This document shows, in pieces, positions 9,111 through 22,120 of a stretch of DNA of 64,000 nucleotides. Source of the DNA: Puccinia triticina (taxonomy: Eukaryota > Basidiomycota > Pucciniomycetes > Pucciniales > Pucciniaceae); the NCBI RefSeq assembly GCF_026914185.1, contig NC_070559.1, forward strand, positions 2,542,001 to 2,606,000. Reading direction: 5' to 3'. Both the position numbers and the translations under genes were made by a program. The notes beneath the pieces were generated by a model. That model was not told the DNA's origin. It did no database searches and was given only the letters and a program-made list of their open reading frames with translations. The first letter of the stretch is position 1; each line of letters opens with the position of its first letter.

Positions 9111-12100
9111 CGGGAGTGAGCCAAGTGAAGCACTCGGCTGGGGAATCCACCTCTCCCAAACCCACTCACCTATTTATGTCTTGCCACTACCCAGGCCTCT
9201 ACGACCGTTCCACATCTGCAATAACCCCTGACCGCCCCAACCGACGACAATCATTGAACTCCGCCACCAAGCCTCATTATCACAACGGAACAATGCCTGT
9301 ATGTAACCAACCCCTCCACTTTTTACACCAAACTTCCCTACTTTCAGTTGCATGTACACTTGGCATACTGAGCGCCCCCCGCGTCATCACCTTACGCCCG
9401 CCTTAGTTTTTGCAACACCACCAGCCCCACCACAATTCACCGTAACTAACACACATTCACGTCAATTGCCCCTTCGCCCAGCTAGAAACTCATCTCAATG
9501 CCTGAAAATTGGCCCCATCCCTGGTCATCCTGCGCCAGCCTCTCATGCCCGCCTTTGGCCTACCAACGCGCATAGTCTAACCCACTCTGTCGACTATATA
9601 GCACGGCCCCTCCGCCTTTCTTTTCACCTATGCCTCGCCTAATACTCAATCACTTCCTTCCCGTGTTTTTCCTAGCCGCTCGGACCCATGGTCCTTCGCC
9701 ATCTCGGCGGCAGCCCACTTGATTATACAGGGTTGCGGTCGTGTCAAGGAACAGATAAAGTTGTGCCATGCGTTTGGGCAAACTAGAATCGCGTCGTGCC
9801 TTGATTGAGATGATCTGACCTGCAATTTAGGCCTAATGATATTGTTTGATTATACAGGAACAAACTGATCGGGATCAGTAACACATATTTGAGCCCTGCC
9901 TCCCAATTGGAAGGCATTCCTGTGAGGTGGATCTAGCTGAGGCATGCGAATTCCGTTGAAGCAACACATGAAATGCGATCATGGGGGACTTGGGATGAAA
10001 GTGGACTGGAATCATTTTATACCGGAGGCAAGTCAGTCATCTACACGACGTCTCTGCCCCAGGGTTATGTTGTCGGACGGTTTAGGACAAACTATGTCTT
10101 CAGAGCCCATAGGATGAAACAGTACACAAGTGTAGTTAGCCGATGTTGCGACGGAGTCAAGGGGAAGATCAAGTTTTGACGACGCTGATCAATACGGTTG
10201 CGGCAAGAATAAGCTAATCCTGTGCTATAAACGTTGAGAGCGTTGTCCGGATACAGATGTTCATTGTGTGCTCAGTGAGATGAATTTTGAAATGATTACT
10301 CTATATTGATGGGTTGTTAAATTAGGTTTATGCTACAAAGGGTGGATTAATTAGGTTATGTTTCAATATGCTGGGGCTAAGTCAGGATTTATAATACAAA
10401 TGTTTAACACTCATTAGCTTCTTAGCAATTTACATACACTGCGAGTGTCAATGAGGATTCTGCTTGAGGCTCGGTGGAGGGTTGTGGGGAAGATTGGGAA
10501 CGTCTTAGTTCAACGTGTCCGTTCAAGTAGAAAAACTTGGTTACATAGTCAGACTCAGTAGCGCCGGCGACGCGGCCTGATACAACCTGAGAGAGGATAT
10601 GGTCAGCGGGCACCTGTGGCGTCGTAGGAGTATGATGATGTGCCTGACTTTAACCACACAGCGTACGGTGCCGTGGTGGAAACCAACCAGAAGTCCGGAA
10701 ACCTAATTAAAGGCTTGAATTGAGCCCTATCGTTGTGTGTAAGGCGGGTGGAATAACAAAATTTGCAACGACCTGATTAAAGGCAAGCTGATATTGTATG
10801 TTAGACTCTGTTGTTGAGGAAATATCGGGTGCTTACGCTTACGTTGTGTATTAATGTGATTGAATATTCAGGTCCAAGGCCGCGGTTGTCAGCGCAAGTC
10901 ATTGGAATTTCCACAATGGTGCCGACGGCATTGAAATTAAGATGGTGTATTCCTGAATGTATTCTTTCATTGTGTGTTGCAATTGGGGTCGCTGATCTGA
11001 AGTTGAGTTTGAGTGCGCCGTCGTGACTGAACCTGGTAATTGATCATTTCATTGAATAACTTTGACGAGGTGGTATGCTGGTTCCGCTGAAAACAGTTGC
11101 ACTTAGATTGACGGGAAAGAGTGGCATCGCACCAGGCGTGCCGGACTTGAGAGAAGCCCAAAGAAGGTTGTTCTTCGCGAGTTCCTGGTATTCAATATGC
11201 TCTGCAACCTGATCACGTGTCCAAGTATGGTTTCATCGTGGCAAAGGGATCTGTTGGATTTCTGTCTCTTTTCCACTCATCCCTAAAATCCCTACACTTT
11301 ATCCTCCCACCATTCCACCCTTTTTATCCTCCTCTATGGGCTTGCTTTCAGATCAAAATTATCCCAGACTTATGTTGCCCCCTCTCTATGTGGTCTGTTT
11401 CTTATCCATGGTCATGCTTCTCTCTTACTATCTTGTAGAAATTGATCCCTGATTAGAATAGAGTATTTATTAGCATTCCAGTTTACTGCTTATCCTATAG
11501 ATTGTGCGCTTCTCTGATGGGGATAACAATGTACCTTTTGACATGTCACAATGAGTTTGAGAAGTTTCAAATTCATTATCATTTTATTCATTATTATTCT
11601 CAACCACAGATTAATGCTTGTACATAGTCTACTTATAGTTTGCCCTGTACAAGAAATCAATCTTCATTGGTTCTCTCCTTCTTTTTCTGTGCCCCATCTG
11701 AACTGCATCCGGTGGCCCTTCTCTGGAGCCTCTGGCTCATGTCTTGTCATTACTTGTATGAGCTCTGCAGTCAAAAACCCAAAAGGATCTAAACTTACAT
11801 CTTCCTCAATAAAAACATTGCCTCAAAAATTCAAATGGTCTGTAGTGCCAAGTGGATGGTGTGTTGATTTGAGGGCTTGGTTGCTTTGGATCATGATTTG
11901 GTGGAAGAGGGGTTACATTATGTTGTTGATGAACAATGGCTGAATTAAGTTGGATGAGGAGGTTTGTGATGTGTGCTGGTGGGGTGTTGATTGTTGGTGG
12001 GTTGGCCTTATATGCTTGTCTTGATGCGGCGTGGTGGTGTTTTCTTGGGTGACTGAATGGATTCCCTGTGTTGTTGAATGACAGCAAATAGGGGTTGGTT

Positions 12101-12594
12101 TGGTTTGCTGGCAGCGTGTGGATGATGACCCAGGGGTTAGGCAATCGGGCGTAGAAGAGACCTACCGTGAACATGGTTAGCCTGGGTTAGTCAGCGTGAA
12201 TTGTGCAGAGGGCCGGTTTGGTCATGGTGGCAACAATGACTTGGGAGGCGGTCAAAGGGTGGCATGTGGTTAACGGGAGGTCGTGGTTATTTTTTGTGAC
12301 TGGTCAGCTAAATGGTGAGCGTGGCGGTTTCAGTAGGCGTGACCGGTGAATTCAAGTATGACCTTGGACCTGGTTTAACTACACTGGTGGAAAATTTGGC
12401 AACAGGAAAAGCCTTTGTATTAGGATTGTATTGTGGTGAGAGGTGCGGGTTCCAAATTGGTGATTTACGCCAAAAGCATGGGTGTGAGAGTAGTCAGTGG
12501 TGTGCTGTTGAGGGAATTGAGGCTGGGTTAATTATTTGCACAGTTTAAGGCCTGACTGCTGCGTAATGATTGATCTGATAATGATCATATTGTA
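9111..12594. other. Long stretch with no recognised gene
   Basis: This 3.5-kb unique-looking stretch holds several short frames (e.g. 9092-9406, 9973-10179 and 12312-12548 plus, 11806-12174 minus) without recognisable domains, signal peptides or convincing splice continuation. Composition is less AT-rich than the 12.8-14.6 kb gene. Phrases such as TTGATTATACAGG recur at ~9718 and ~9846. Either a decayed element or non-coding DNA is possible. Confidence 0.4.
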
Positions 12595-12747
12595 AACCCC
12601 GCAGCGGCGCAGCCGCCTTAGCCTCTAGTTATACATGATAAATGGGCGTATTTATGATGTGAAAACGGCCCGGGGGTTGAAATTTGGTGGAGACAGGGGG
12701 AAAAAGTAGGTTTGTGCATGATAAATTTGCCCATTTATCACGTATAA
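12595..12747. repeat. Dispersed GC motif copy 2 plus a 119-bp foldback
   Basis: 12595-12628 carries GCAGCGGCGCAGCCGCCTTA then GCCTCTAGT, matching 5460 and 61350. Directly beside it, TTATACATGATAAATGGGC (12629-12647) is mirrored by GCCCATTTATCACGTATAA (12729-12747) with one mismatch, giving a small MITE-like foldback. Confidence 0.75.
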
Positions 12748-12819
12748 TAGGGCATCCAAATGGGGCCTAGTATTTTTTTTTGATTTAACCATGAAATCTA
12801 TGTTGCATATCCAAACAAC

Positions 12820-14581
12820 TCAAGGTTTTTGTTTCAACAAAAGCAAAAATCCCATGTTATGAGACATTGATTTCCATAATTCAAAAACTGGGTTCAATTC
12901 AAGAATTCTTGGCATGGCATAGGCCCCAAGTTGAGAAACCATCTTATCAAACAAATTTGAAATGCTTGAAGTGAGTTTTTTTTGATGAATATCTTTTTGA
13001 TTCTTGAGTAGAAAATGAATAAATTTCCATGTTCTTTCTTCTTGTTCATTGCTTGTAACTGAAAGCACAAAAAAAATACGTTTCCAGTAATCTTCACTTG
13101 AAATTGTGTAATGATTTGATGAATGTGGGAAAACTTCAGACATAGTGTTGTGGAAGTACTCTTTGTCCCTTGGACTCAATTCCTGCAGGTGAGGATTTTA
13201 ATGAACTGCTGTCACTTCTTTCCCTGGTGATCCCAACTTTTTATTCTTTTTCATTTCCAGTTTCCAAAATTGCTTCTTCTTGAAATCATTCAAATTTGCC
13301 AGAAAATAATTGAGGGAACCAAACAATTTTTTGATTGATTGCAAGTGTTGATTTTCTTCCATTTCCTTCCAACCCACCAAAACTTCACATAACATCTTGT
13401 ATTCAAAATCATCCAAACCTATCATAAAATCTCTAAATTTCATCCACTCAGGATTTAGCAACTTAATAAAAATTATCTTGGATCTGTTTCCTTTCATTTC
13501 ATCTGTTTGTTTGTTAATTATTTGGTATACAGATGCAAGGTTCAGTACATCTTTATTGTGTTATTCAATAATTCCATTATATTTGGAATTCAGGATGGAA
13601 AGAGTAACAGAACTTACCCAGTTCATGCTGAAGCTCAGGTGACAAAGTTGATTCAGTTTGAAAACTTGGCTTAGATGGTACTGAAGGAAGAATATCATTA
13701 TGATTCCCCACAAATTGCCAAATTTTTGCCTTTTGTGAATCATCTGAAATTGCTAGTAAGAAATTGAATGGGCTAAAAGAATGTTTGCCCAATTCTTGAT
13801 TGAAGCCAAGCTCCTTGTCCAAAATTGTGGATAACAGGGCTTTCTGAGTATCATCAAAGCATTCATTTAGGGAATTGTATTCCTTTTGAAAACTGTACAT
13901 CTTTTTTTCCATATTTTTGATGAATTCAGGTGAACTATATCTCATCTTGTTGGTGACTTCACGGGTTTTTATATATGTGAGGGTTAAAATGCAAGAATCA
14001 GAACATGCACCATGGGACTTTGGTATATAGATTAGAACCACTTACAAAAAGTATCATATGGGGTCTCAACATTGACTGATTCAATGGTTGTGAATGGTAA
14101 GGAAGAAGATTCAGATTTATTCTTGAATGTGAATGTGATTAGAACAGATTCATATAACTAACCTGGTTGATCAGTATATTCAACTATTGAAGAGGCTAAA
14201 AAGTCATAACCATTAACTATCAGCATTCAAAAGGGACGGGATTTGAAGCAAATTTGATATTAGAAGTTCTGACATACTCCCTGCCTGCCTGCTTTTCTTG
14301 AAATATGATGAATCACAATTCTTCCCTTGTACTAGTAGCATTCAGTGTGGAAAAACAAGACACCACAAATTTGACATCTAATACAAAGGTCACATGAAAT
14401 GAGTAAATTACATACCTTCAGATTGAGATTTTCTTTTTGGAAATTTGCGCCCACTGCGAAGAAGAGTTGAATCATTCATAGGGCTTCTCTTAACCAGACA
14501 TGTTGATCTGGGAAGTGGGTTTGCTGAAACATTATAGTAATGTAAAAGCTGCATGCCAACTAGGATCCTTGTAAATAGCAT
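12820..14581 (-). CDS. Predicted secreted protein with repeated ~70-100-residue modules
   Basis: A five-exon model closes in frame: 14581-14416, 14183-14163, 14075-14046, 13956-13618 and 13502-13198, 286 residues. The two small middle exons are tentative. The first residues, MLFTRILVGMQLLHYYNVSA, look like a cleavable signal peptide, so secretion is inferred. The mature part is lysine/phenylalanine/leucine-rich and contains a recurring pattern: FNFLLAISDDSQKAKIWQF, LNYFLANLNDFKKKQFW, and downstream IFFVLSVTSNEQEERTWKF. The third module lies after a TAA at 13198-13200 but in the same frame, continuing to 12820. Either the stop truncates a longer protein, or a very short (33-base) segment ending in CTGCAG is removed. 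No known family is recognised. A candidate effector is an inference from secretion and context only. Confidence 0.6.
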
Positions 14582-15160
14582 GGCGGTGGGAAAGATATAC
14601 TTTGCAGATAATTTAGTCAGTTCAGATGAATTTAGATGATGAATCAGGAGTATGAAAGTGGTGAGTGATGAGAGTGGTACCAGGTGAAGGCAAGTGGCTT
14701 TTATGCTCCTTGTTGTAAAAAAAGTGGGTATTTACAATATTTCAGCTTAGTTGTTGTATTTCCTATTGACAAGACACGGACTGATTGAGGAGGTTGGATG
14801 GGTATGCGCCTGCATTCTGAAGCTACTCAAGAAAAATGACTGTATGATGTGGCAGTACATAGGATCCAGGCCGCGAGTTAGATAATAGTCTTGGTAATTG
14901 ATATTCCTCAAAGTTTGTATCTGATTTTGTTCACCAAGATGTTCTATGTTTGGTAGGTAAAACTGGTCTTGAAATATGAATTACGGACTGGTTTGGACAA
15001 AACCTGAAAATGATCAAAAATTTCCACTGTTTTGAGGCTGCGGCTACTTCTCTAAAACAAAAAATGCCTAAATAAGGTGAAGCTGTCTCAATTACAATAT
15101 CATACTATGAAGCTTGGTCAGATTGAAGACTGAGTCTGTATTTTGTGTATAAATTAAGTA
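14582..15160. other. Intergenic; presumed upstream region of the secreted-protein gene
   Basis: No gene or repeat recognised. The sequence is unique-looking and AT-rich and ends at the copia target-site duplication. Confidence 0.4.
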
Positions 15161-15165
15161 AGGAC

Positions 15166-15962
15166 TGTCAAGAACTAGGGCTTGTCCCGGGTCAAAGGAA
15201 GCGCAAGGAACGAAACCCTAACCCCGCAAGGGGGAACGGTAAGTCCGCGCATCCCTTAGGTCCATGCATATGCATGTGACTCCCAGACGGAAGGAGTAAG
15301 CTAAAGCTGAAACTCTGTTCATATTCTATAGCCACGTCAACAACCGACGAAGAGCCTAAGCATCCCAACAGAAGCACACGACCAAACAGGTGAGTGATGC
15401 TCATTGGGATTGCCCTTAGCCGAGAGGTCTGCCGCTGATAAACAATGGAATTGTTTCTGTCTCAGCGAGCACGCACCCGAAGCCGAATCAGACCTCAGCG
15501 TCCCTAGCCTCATCAATAGGATCACCAGCTCTACGAGCGGTAAGTCCATTGATGTAGTGTTCAATAAACCAGTGTAGCCAAGAGCTGATGTGAGGTGCTG
15601 TTAATACAGCAGACCCAAACAATCACGGCACACTGCGCACTCGTATCGGCGGACTATAAGGTTGCAAGCCTAAACGAGCTAACGTAAGAGAATTGTCTCC
15701 GTTATTTAGCTTCCCACCAGGAAGTCCAAGCGCTGACTTCCGTCTCAGCTGCTGTCCTCAAGCAGGACCGTTCATACCACGATTTCGTGGTCAAAGCTGC
15801 ATAACAGTCAAAAGTTTCTACTTGTTTTCTTTATACCAGAGCCGGCTACAGTTCCGCTCTCAGGTACATACTTCTTGTTTCCTTTTTCTTCTATGTCTCT
15901 GAGATTGTCAGATAGACCTTTTCCTAACAAGAAATATTATCTCAGTCATCTGAATTCTTTTA
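15166..15962 (+). repeat. 5' LTR of the copia element
   Basis: Begins TGTCAAGAACTAGGGCTTG and ends CATCTGAATTCTTTTA. Differences from the 3' LTR seen by eye: A for C near 15174, A for G in CATCAATAGG, and A for G in GCAGGACCG. The ends are TG..TA, not the usual TG..CA. Confidence 0.93.
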
Positions 15963-16024
15963 GATTTACAGTCTCGAATCTCGGAACCTCCCGACCTCAC
16001 CAACAGAACTGAGAGCGGAACGAC

Positions 16025-19000
16025 ATGGCCGGTACTCGCCAAACTCCTGCCGCCTCCTCTTTGAACGCCACAAGCTCCGCCACCACCACCTCAAGTGACT
16101 ATTGTGACTTGTTCAAATGTCCGACGTTCAATGGGAAGAACTTTCCCATATGGCAGAGAAAAGTGAAGACGTACCTGGCAGTTAAGAGCCTCCTCAAATG
16201 TATCGAGCAGCCTCTACCCCAAAATGCCACGGACGAAGCGAAACTGGAGTATGTGCGAGCTGCAGCAGTCATCAGCGGTCACATTGAAGATGACATCTAC
16301 AACCACATCATCACCGACGATAACATCAATGATGCCTTCACCCTATGGAAGGAGTTGAAAGGCGAATATGCATTGGCGTCAGTTCTAGCCATCTACCACG
16401 CGTGGAGGAAGTGGGAAGATATTCAATATAAGGACAATATCAACCGCTACATCACTCAACTAGAATCCATGCTAGCTGAATTCGCCGCTATGGGCTTGGA
16501 GGTCCCTGGTACCATCCTTAGTTGCACCATTATCGCGAGAATCTCTCGCAAGCGACCCTCTTTAATGGAGACCCTAATCAGCAACGCAGACATGCTCTCG
16601 CATCCAAAGCAAATAATCGCTAAACTCCGAGACATCGCCCATCATGACGCCGTATCCGCAACAATGAATCGAGACGATGAAGTGACCACTGGATCATCTA
16701 CTGCCTTGAACACTCAGGCTCAATCCTCATCCGGTCGAAACGGAAATCAAAAGAAGAGGCGCATCAATCCACACCCGTGTTCAAACAAACAACATAATCC
16801 TCTCGCCACCACGCATACTGAGGAAAACTGTTGGACTTTACATCCAGGGTTGTACAAGAAGACTCGACAAAACCCCCCAACCGGTCTGGTCACTACTACG
16901 GCATCTGAACCTACTGAGTCAGCCAACATAGTCCGACCAACCTTTGGCTATTTAACGGGACCCGACGCTAAGGACGATCACCTTAGCATGGTGCTAGACT
17001 CAGGTGCTAGTCACCACATGCTAAACTCCTTAGAACTGTTTAGCACCACCACACCTGTCAGAGTCAGTATAGCGACTGGAAACAAATGGGATCGGAACGA
17101 ACTGTTTGCGGTCGCAAGAGGAAACACCACCCTCACTCTTGAAAATGGATCCAAGGTCGTCTTGACGGACGCTTTATATGTTCCTAACCTCTCTCGCAGC
17201 CTGATCTCGTTCGCGCAACTCATGGAGAACAAGGCAGTGATCTCACCTGCCCCGAGTGGTTTCGAAGTCAAGATCGACAATCGTACCACCATAAGCATCG
17301 ACACGACAAACTCCATCTTTGAAATTGTTGGTCTTCAAAAAACTGAAGGAGCGGCAATGGCTAATCTCACTGAGGCGGCCCCGACCGCCAAACCAAGCAA
17401 CTTTGATCTCTGGCACTGCAGACTCGGCCACGCCAGCCGCAAGCGGATTGAAGTCATGATTGAAAAGCAACTACCGGACGAGGCGACGCGAGCTTGTGAA
17501 GCCTGCATGAAAGGCAAAATCCCGCGTCTTCCGTTCAACAGTCACTTCAAGGCTACCACCAGCCAGCTTGAAGTTGTGCACGGGGATTTAGTCGGGCCCA
17601 TTACACCGGCAACCAATAAAGGCGCTTGATACTTTCTCACGCTTGTCAATCAGTACTCCGGCTACATCCACGCGGAGATACTCAAGCAGAAAAGCGACGC
17701 TTCTGCTGCCATACTGCAGTACAAGGCCTTCTTTGAAAACCAAACTGGCAACCGCATCAAGAAACTGATAACAGATGGCGGCGGCGAGTTTGTCATCAAG
17801 GCCCTGAGCGAAATTCTCAAAGACGCTGGTGTGCAGCACAATGTCTCGCCGCCCTACACACCTCAACACAACGGTTTCGCCGAACGCGCCAATCGAACAG
17901 TGATTGAAATGACCCGGACGATGCTAATGCAGGCCAACATGGCCCCGGAGTGGTGGGGAGAAGCGGTGAAGTCAGCAACCGCGACAACCAATTGCCTGCC
18001 CTCTCTCAGTAAATCCCGGGCGTCTCCGATGGAGCTGATGTTTAAAATCAAGCCGAATATGTCCTTCTTTCGGCCTTTCGGCTGCCGGGCGTGGATCGTA
18101 AAACCAAAACAAAACCGGGGCTCCAAGTTTGGTTCAGTTTCGTGGGACGGAATCATGCTTGGCTACGACAATGATTTCACAGCTTATCGGATCTTTCAAC
18201 CCAAGGATAAGTCGTTTGTGACTTCAAAACAAGTATATTTCGACGAGCGGACGTTTCCCAGCTGTCCGGCCTTGAATAGAAGCTTCAACGTCTATGGGAT
18301 TAACAAGCTGCCATCATTCACCAAAGCCGATCCACTCCCTTTCTGTGAGGATGAAGAGCTTGAAAACCAGCAACAAGCTGATGAGGAAGCAAGGGAAGAA
18401 GAAACTGATCTCGCTCGAATCCTCCATCATCTTCCTCCAGGACCTCAACTGGACAATGATGACAGTGAGGACCAGGAGGATTGCCGCAGTGAGGCCGCAA
18501 TTGATCAGGAGGAAAGCAGCCGTCAAGATCACCCAAGTGAACCGAGACAACGTCTTCGCCTGGAAGTAATCGGTCCCCGCCATCCATTGCTAATCAACAG
18601 CGATATAGATCCGGCCAACATTAGGCCGTACTCCAGGCGTCAGATGTATCATGCCACGGTGACGGTTGAGCCAAAAAACCACAAACAGGCAATGAGCTCA
18701 ACGGAGTCGCTCGACTGGAAAGAAGCCGAGCTGAAAGAAGTGGCCAACATGATCCAGCACGACGTATGGATTCAAAGAATGCGGACTTCAGATGACTCTC
18801 CGATACCCGCAACCTGGGCCTTCCGGAAAAAGCTCGGTCCTGATAACCAGGTCCTTGAATTTAAAGCGCGCATATGAGCGCAGGGGTTCAGGCAGACCTA
18901 TGGCCTGAACTATGAGGCTCGGTATGCACCAACTGGTCGACCCTGCTCCCTCAGAATGCTCATTTCCTTTGCGGCCGACAACGGTCTTGAAATTCATCAA

Positions 19001-20371
19001 CTCGACGTCCGAAGTGCGTTTCTTACTTGTCCACTGGAGGACAAGGTCACGCTTCTTCCTCCCCCTGGCCTTGCAATGCCACCGAACACAGTTCTTGAAC
19101 TTAAGAAGGCAATCTACGGCCTACGACAGTCGCCCCTGGTTTGGTACAATTGACTGTCGAACTACCTCAAGAAAATCGGCTTCACTATATCAGTGGCCGA
19201 CCCGTGCGTGTTTTATCGGGCCAAGGTTCCAGGGCGGGAAGACACAATTGTCTATGCCCACGTAGACCATCTGGTCTTCATAAGCAAGAATCCGCTTTGC
19301 TTCAAGGAGGAGATGGAAGCCGAATTCAAAATTAAATACATGGGTGAAGCAAAGTTCTTACTAGGAATGAACATCGAACGGAACGAAGACAGTATTCACA
19401 TCAATCAATCCCAGTTCATCGAGCGAAAACTGGTAGAATTTGGTCTTGACAAGCTCCACCCCGCGTCATGTCCTCTCAACCCAAAGGCCTATCTCAAGAA
19501 AGCCTCAAAGCAGGAGATTGCAGACTTCAAGAGAACTGGCGTTAACTTTCGAGCGCTAATCGGCTCCCTGAACTACTTGAGCGTGCTGACGCGCCCTGAC
19601 ATAGCCTACGCTGTCAGTTCCTTATCCCAGTACCTGGAAAATCCTGGTATGCCCCACTATCATGCTGCTATTCAAGTCTATCGCTACCTGGCCGGCACCA
19701 AGTCTCTCGGACTCGCATACCGCAAGAACTCGGACAATTCCATCAAAGCCTACGTCGACGCGGACTGGGGGAACTGCCCCGACACACGACGATCCTCCAC
19801 TGGGTTCGCCATCATGGCGGGAGCGCACTTGCTTGCCTGGAAATCGTCTAAGCAAGCGACTGTGTCCTTGTCAACGACGGAAGCCAAATACAAGGCCTTG
19901 TCGGACTTGGGCCGGGAGCTCGCCTGGCTATCCAACCTCATATCTGAAGTCAAGATACGGGACAACTTAATGAACATTCAAGTCCTAGTCGACAACAGGG
20001 GAGCCATTGACCTTGCAAAGTCGGAAACCTCGCAGAATAGCTTTCGTACAAAGCACATGTCAATCCGGTTGCATTTTGTCCGCGAGCTGGTAGTCCGAAG
20101 ATTAATTCAACTCAGCTACATCCGCTCCGAGTCAAATGCCGCAGATTTTCTGACTAAACCAGTCGGTCGTTTAATCATTCGGCGAGCGCTGGAAACAATC
20201 GGCATCAAGCCCTCTTCTCAGGCTGCTTCGACCCTCCCGGATCGAAGCATGGCGGGATGTCAAGACCTAGGGCTTGTCCCGGGTCAAAGGAAGCGCAAGG
20301 AACGAAACCCTAACCCCGCAAGGGGGAACGGTAAGTCCGCGCATCCCTTAGGTCCATGCATATGCATGTGA
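16025..20371 (+). pseudogene. Copia Gag-Pol, interrupted by three TGA codons
   Basis: All pieces lie in one frame from the ATG at 16025. Order: Gag region with CPTFNGKNFPIWQRKVKTYL (UBN2-like); aspartic protease LDSGASHHM near 16998; GAG pre-integrase WHCRLGH..CEACMKGK; integrase with HGDLVGP, TDGGGEF and PQHNGFAERANR; reverse transcriptase with LDVRSAFL; RNase H with DADWGNCPDTRRSSTG and STTEAKY. In-frame TGA codons occur at 17627-17629, 18875-18877 and 19151-19153; each is explained by CGA with C to T. The RT active-site stretch reads YAHVDHL, where copia elements have xVDD; the second aspartate codon (19268-19270) is CAT, so catalysis should be lost. The frame runs into the 3' LTR before stopping. 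Confidence 0.95.
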
Positions 20372-21054
20372 CTCCCAGACGGAAGGAGTAAGCTAAAGCT
20401 GAAACTCTGTTCATATTCTATAGCCACGTCAACAACCGACGAAGAGCCTAAGCATCCCAACAGAAGCACACGACCAAACAGGTGAGTGATGCTCATTGGG
20501 ATTGCCCTTAGCCGAGAGGTCTGCCGCTGATAAACAATGGAATTGTTTCTGTCTCAGCGAGCACGCACCCGAAGCCGAATCAGACCTCAGCGTCCCTAGC
20601 CTCATCGATAGGATCACCAGCTCTACGAGCGGTAAGTCCATTGATGTAGTGTTCAATAAACCAGTGTAGCCAAGAGCTGATGTGAGGTGCTGTTAATACA
20701 GCAGACCCAAACAATCACGGCACACTGCGCACTCGTATCGGCGGACTATAAGGTTGCAAGCCTAAACGAGCTAACGTAAGAGAATTGTCTCCGTTATTTA
20801 GCTTCCCACCAGGAAGTCCAAGCGCTGACTTCCGTCTCAGCTGCTGTCCTCAAGCAGGGCCGTTCATACCACGATTTCGTGGTCAAAGCTGCATAACAGT
20901 CAAAAGTTTCTACTTGTTTTCTTTATACCAGAGCCGGCTACAGTTCCGCTCTCAGGTACATACTTCTTGTTTCCTTTTTCTTCTATGTCTCTGAGATTGT
21001 CAGATAGACCTTTTCCTAACAAGAAATATTATCTCAGTCATCTGAATTCTTTTA
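20258..21054 (+). repeat. 3' LTR of the copia element
   Basis: 797 bp, nearly identical to 15166-15962, followed by the target duplication AGGAC. Confidence 0.93.
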
Positions 21055-21122
21055 AGGACCTCCCTCCAACCGCGGAGTGGTAAACACCTGGTTTTATTGT
21101 GCCCACCAGAGGGAGAGACTTA

Positions 21123-21333
21123 GGGCCTGTACCATAGGGCATGAAAATTGAAATTTTCCAAATTTATTTGCCTCCAAATTTCTTGGGACAAAAACTGAGC
21201 CTGGCCAAAATGTAGGCTTGAGCCCAAATGTGAAGAATTTTAACATTTGAACCCTCCGCTAGTTTTCAATTTCTGTGTACAGGGCAAAAAAACTTGAAAT
21301 TTCTCAAAATTTAGGCCCATGTGGTACAGGCCC
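21123..21333. mobile_element. MITE, PIF/Harbinger-like (TTA duplication)
   Basis: Starts GGGCCTGTACCA and ends TGGTACAGGCCC, flanked by TTA on both sides (21120-21122 and 21334-21336). The 211-bp interior is AT-rich without coding frames. TTA duplication and GGGCCTGT ends fit a PIF/Harbinger non-autonomous element. Confidence 0.85.
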
Positions 21334-21336
21334 TTA

Positions 21337-22120
21337 CAGGAAATGTCTGCAAACCCGTGACCTGGAAGCTCATTTGGGTGGGGACTTTTTCATAATCAAC
21401 CTCATGCACACAAGTTGCTGAATAAGTATAATTCTAGGTTTGATGGAACAATGATAGCCAATGCCTCTCCTTTCCATATCCAATCCGTGTATTTGATAAA
21501 AAAACTTCCTTGTAAAATTGCAAGTTTTGGATTCTGTACAGTGCCAGTTATGTGATAGGAGAATCAATAGATGTCACAAAACCCCGTGTTGAGTGCAACA
21601 CAAGACCCAATGTAATCAGGAAAAAAATATGGGAAGTTTTACCATCATCTTTCGCATGAGTTTCTGACCAAAAAATTATCCATCCAATAAGAACTGGGGT
21701 GGCTAACAGGAATTGGAATGCCCCCTTCCCAATGCTCAGGCCGCGGGGTTAACTTAGCCGTCAGTCCTCCCTTCGGATCCCTGCGGGACAGGTCCCCCCC
21801 TCCAACTAAGGGAATTAGTCTGGGTTAGTCAAGCTATATTTTGAGTGGACTGCAATGAACCGACCGGACGAGTTGCAACCTCACTGGAGCTCTGGTCAAG
21901 AAAGGTCCGGTCCCGGGCGGCTTCAGGGCTTCGGGGTTCAGCGTGCCATCCGGGCACCCCCCGGTCGGGCTGATGACATAATATCGCCGCCGGTGAGGCC
22001 TCGGCAGGAGAGCGAGCTCGGCGCCCGGCACCCGGCAGACGGTCAACAAGAACCACCAAGAACATCATCTGGACCAAAAACAACTATCCAGGAAACCAAC
22101 GGACGAAACACGGAAGCAGG
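21337..22120. other. Upstream region of the ATRIP-like gene
   Basis: No gene recognised. 21746-21835 has GC-rich sequence resembling the AAGTCCCTC mini-element family (GTTAACTTAGCCGTCAGTCC through CTAAGGG). 21850-22120 is GC-rich and probably the promoter/5' leader of the following gene. Confidence 0.4.

Larger units (their letters stand above)
15161..21059 (+). mobile_element. Full-length Ty1/copia LTR retrotransposon
   Basis: Two 797-bp LTRs (15166-15962 and 20258-21054) flank a gag-pol region, and the whole is bordered by the direct repeat AGGAC at 15161-15165 and 21055-21059, a perfect 5-bp target duplication. I count three differences between the LTRs (~99.6 % identity), so insertion is recent. 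The coding region has three in-frame TGA codons and a damaged reverse-transcriptase motif, so this copy should be non-autonomous despite its youth. It separates the secreted-protein gene from the ATRIP-like gene. Confidence 0.96.
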
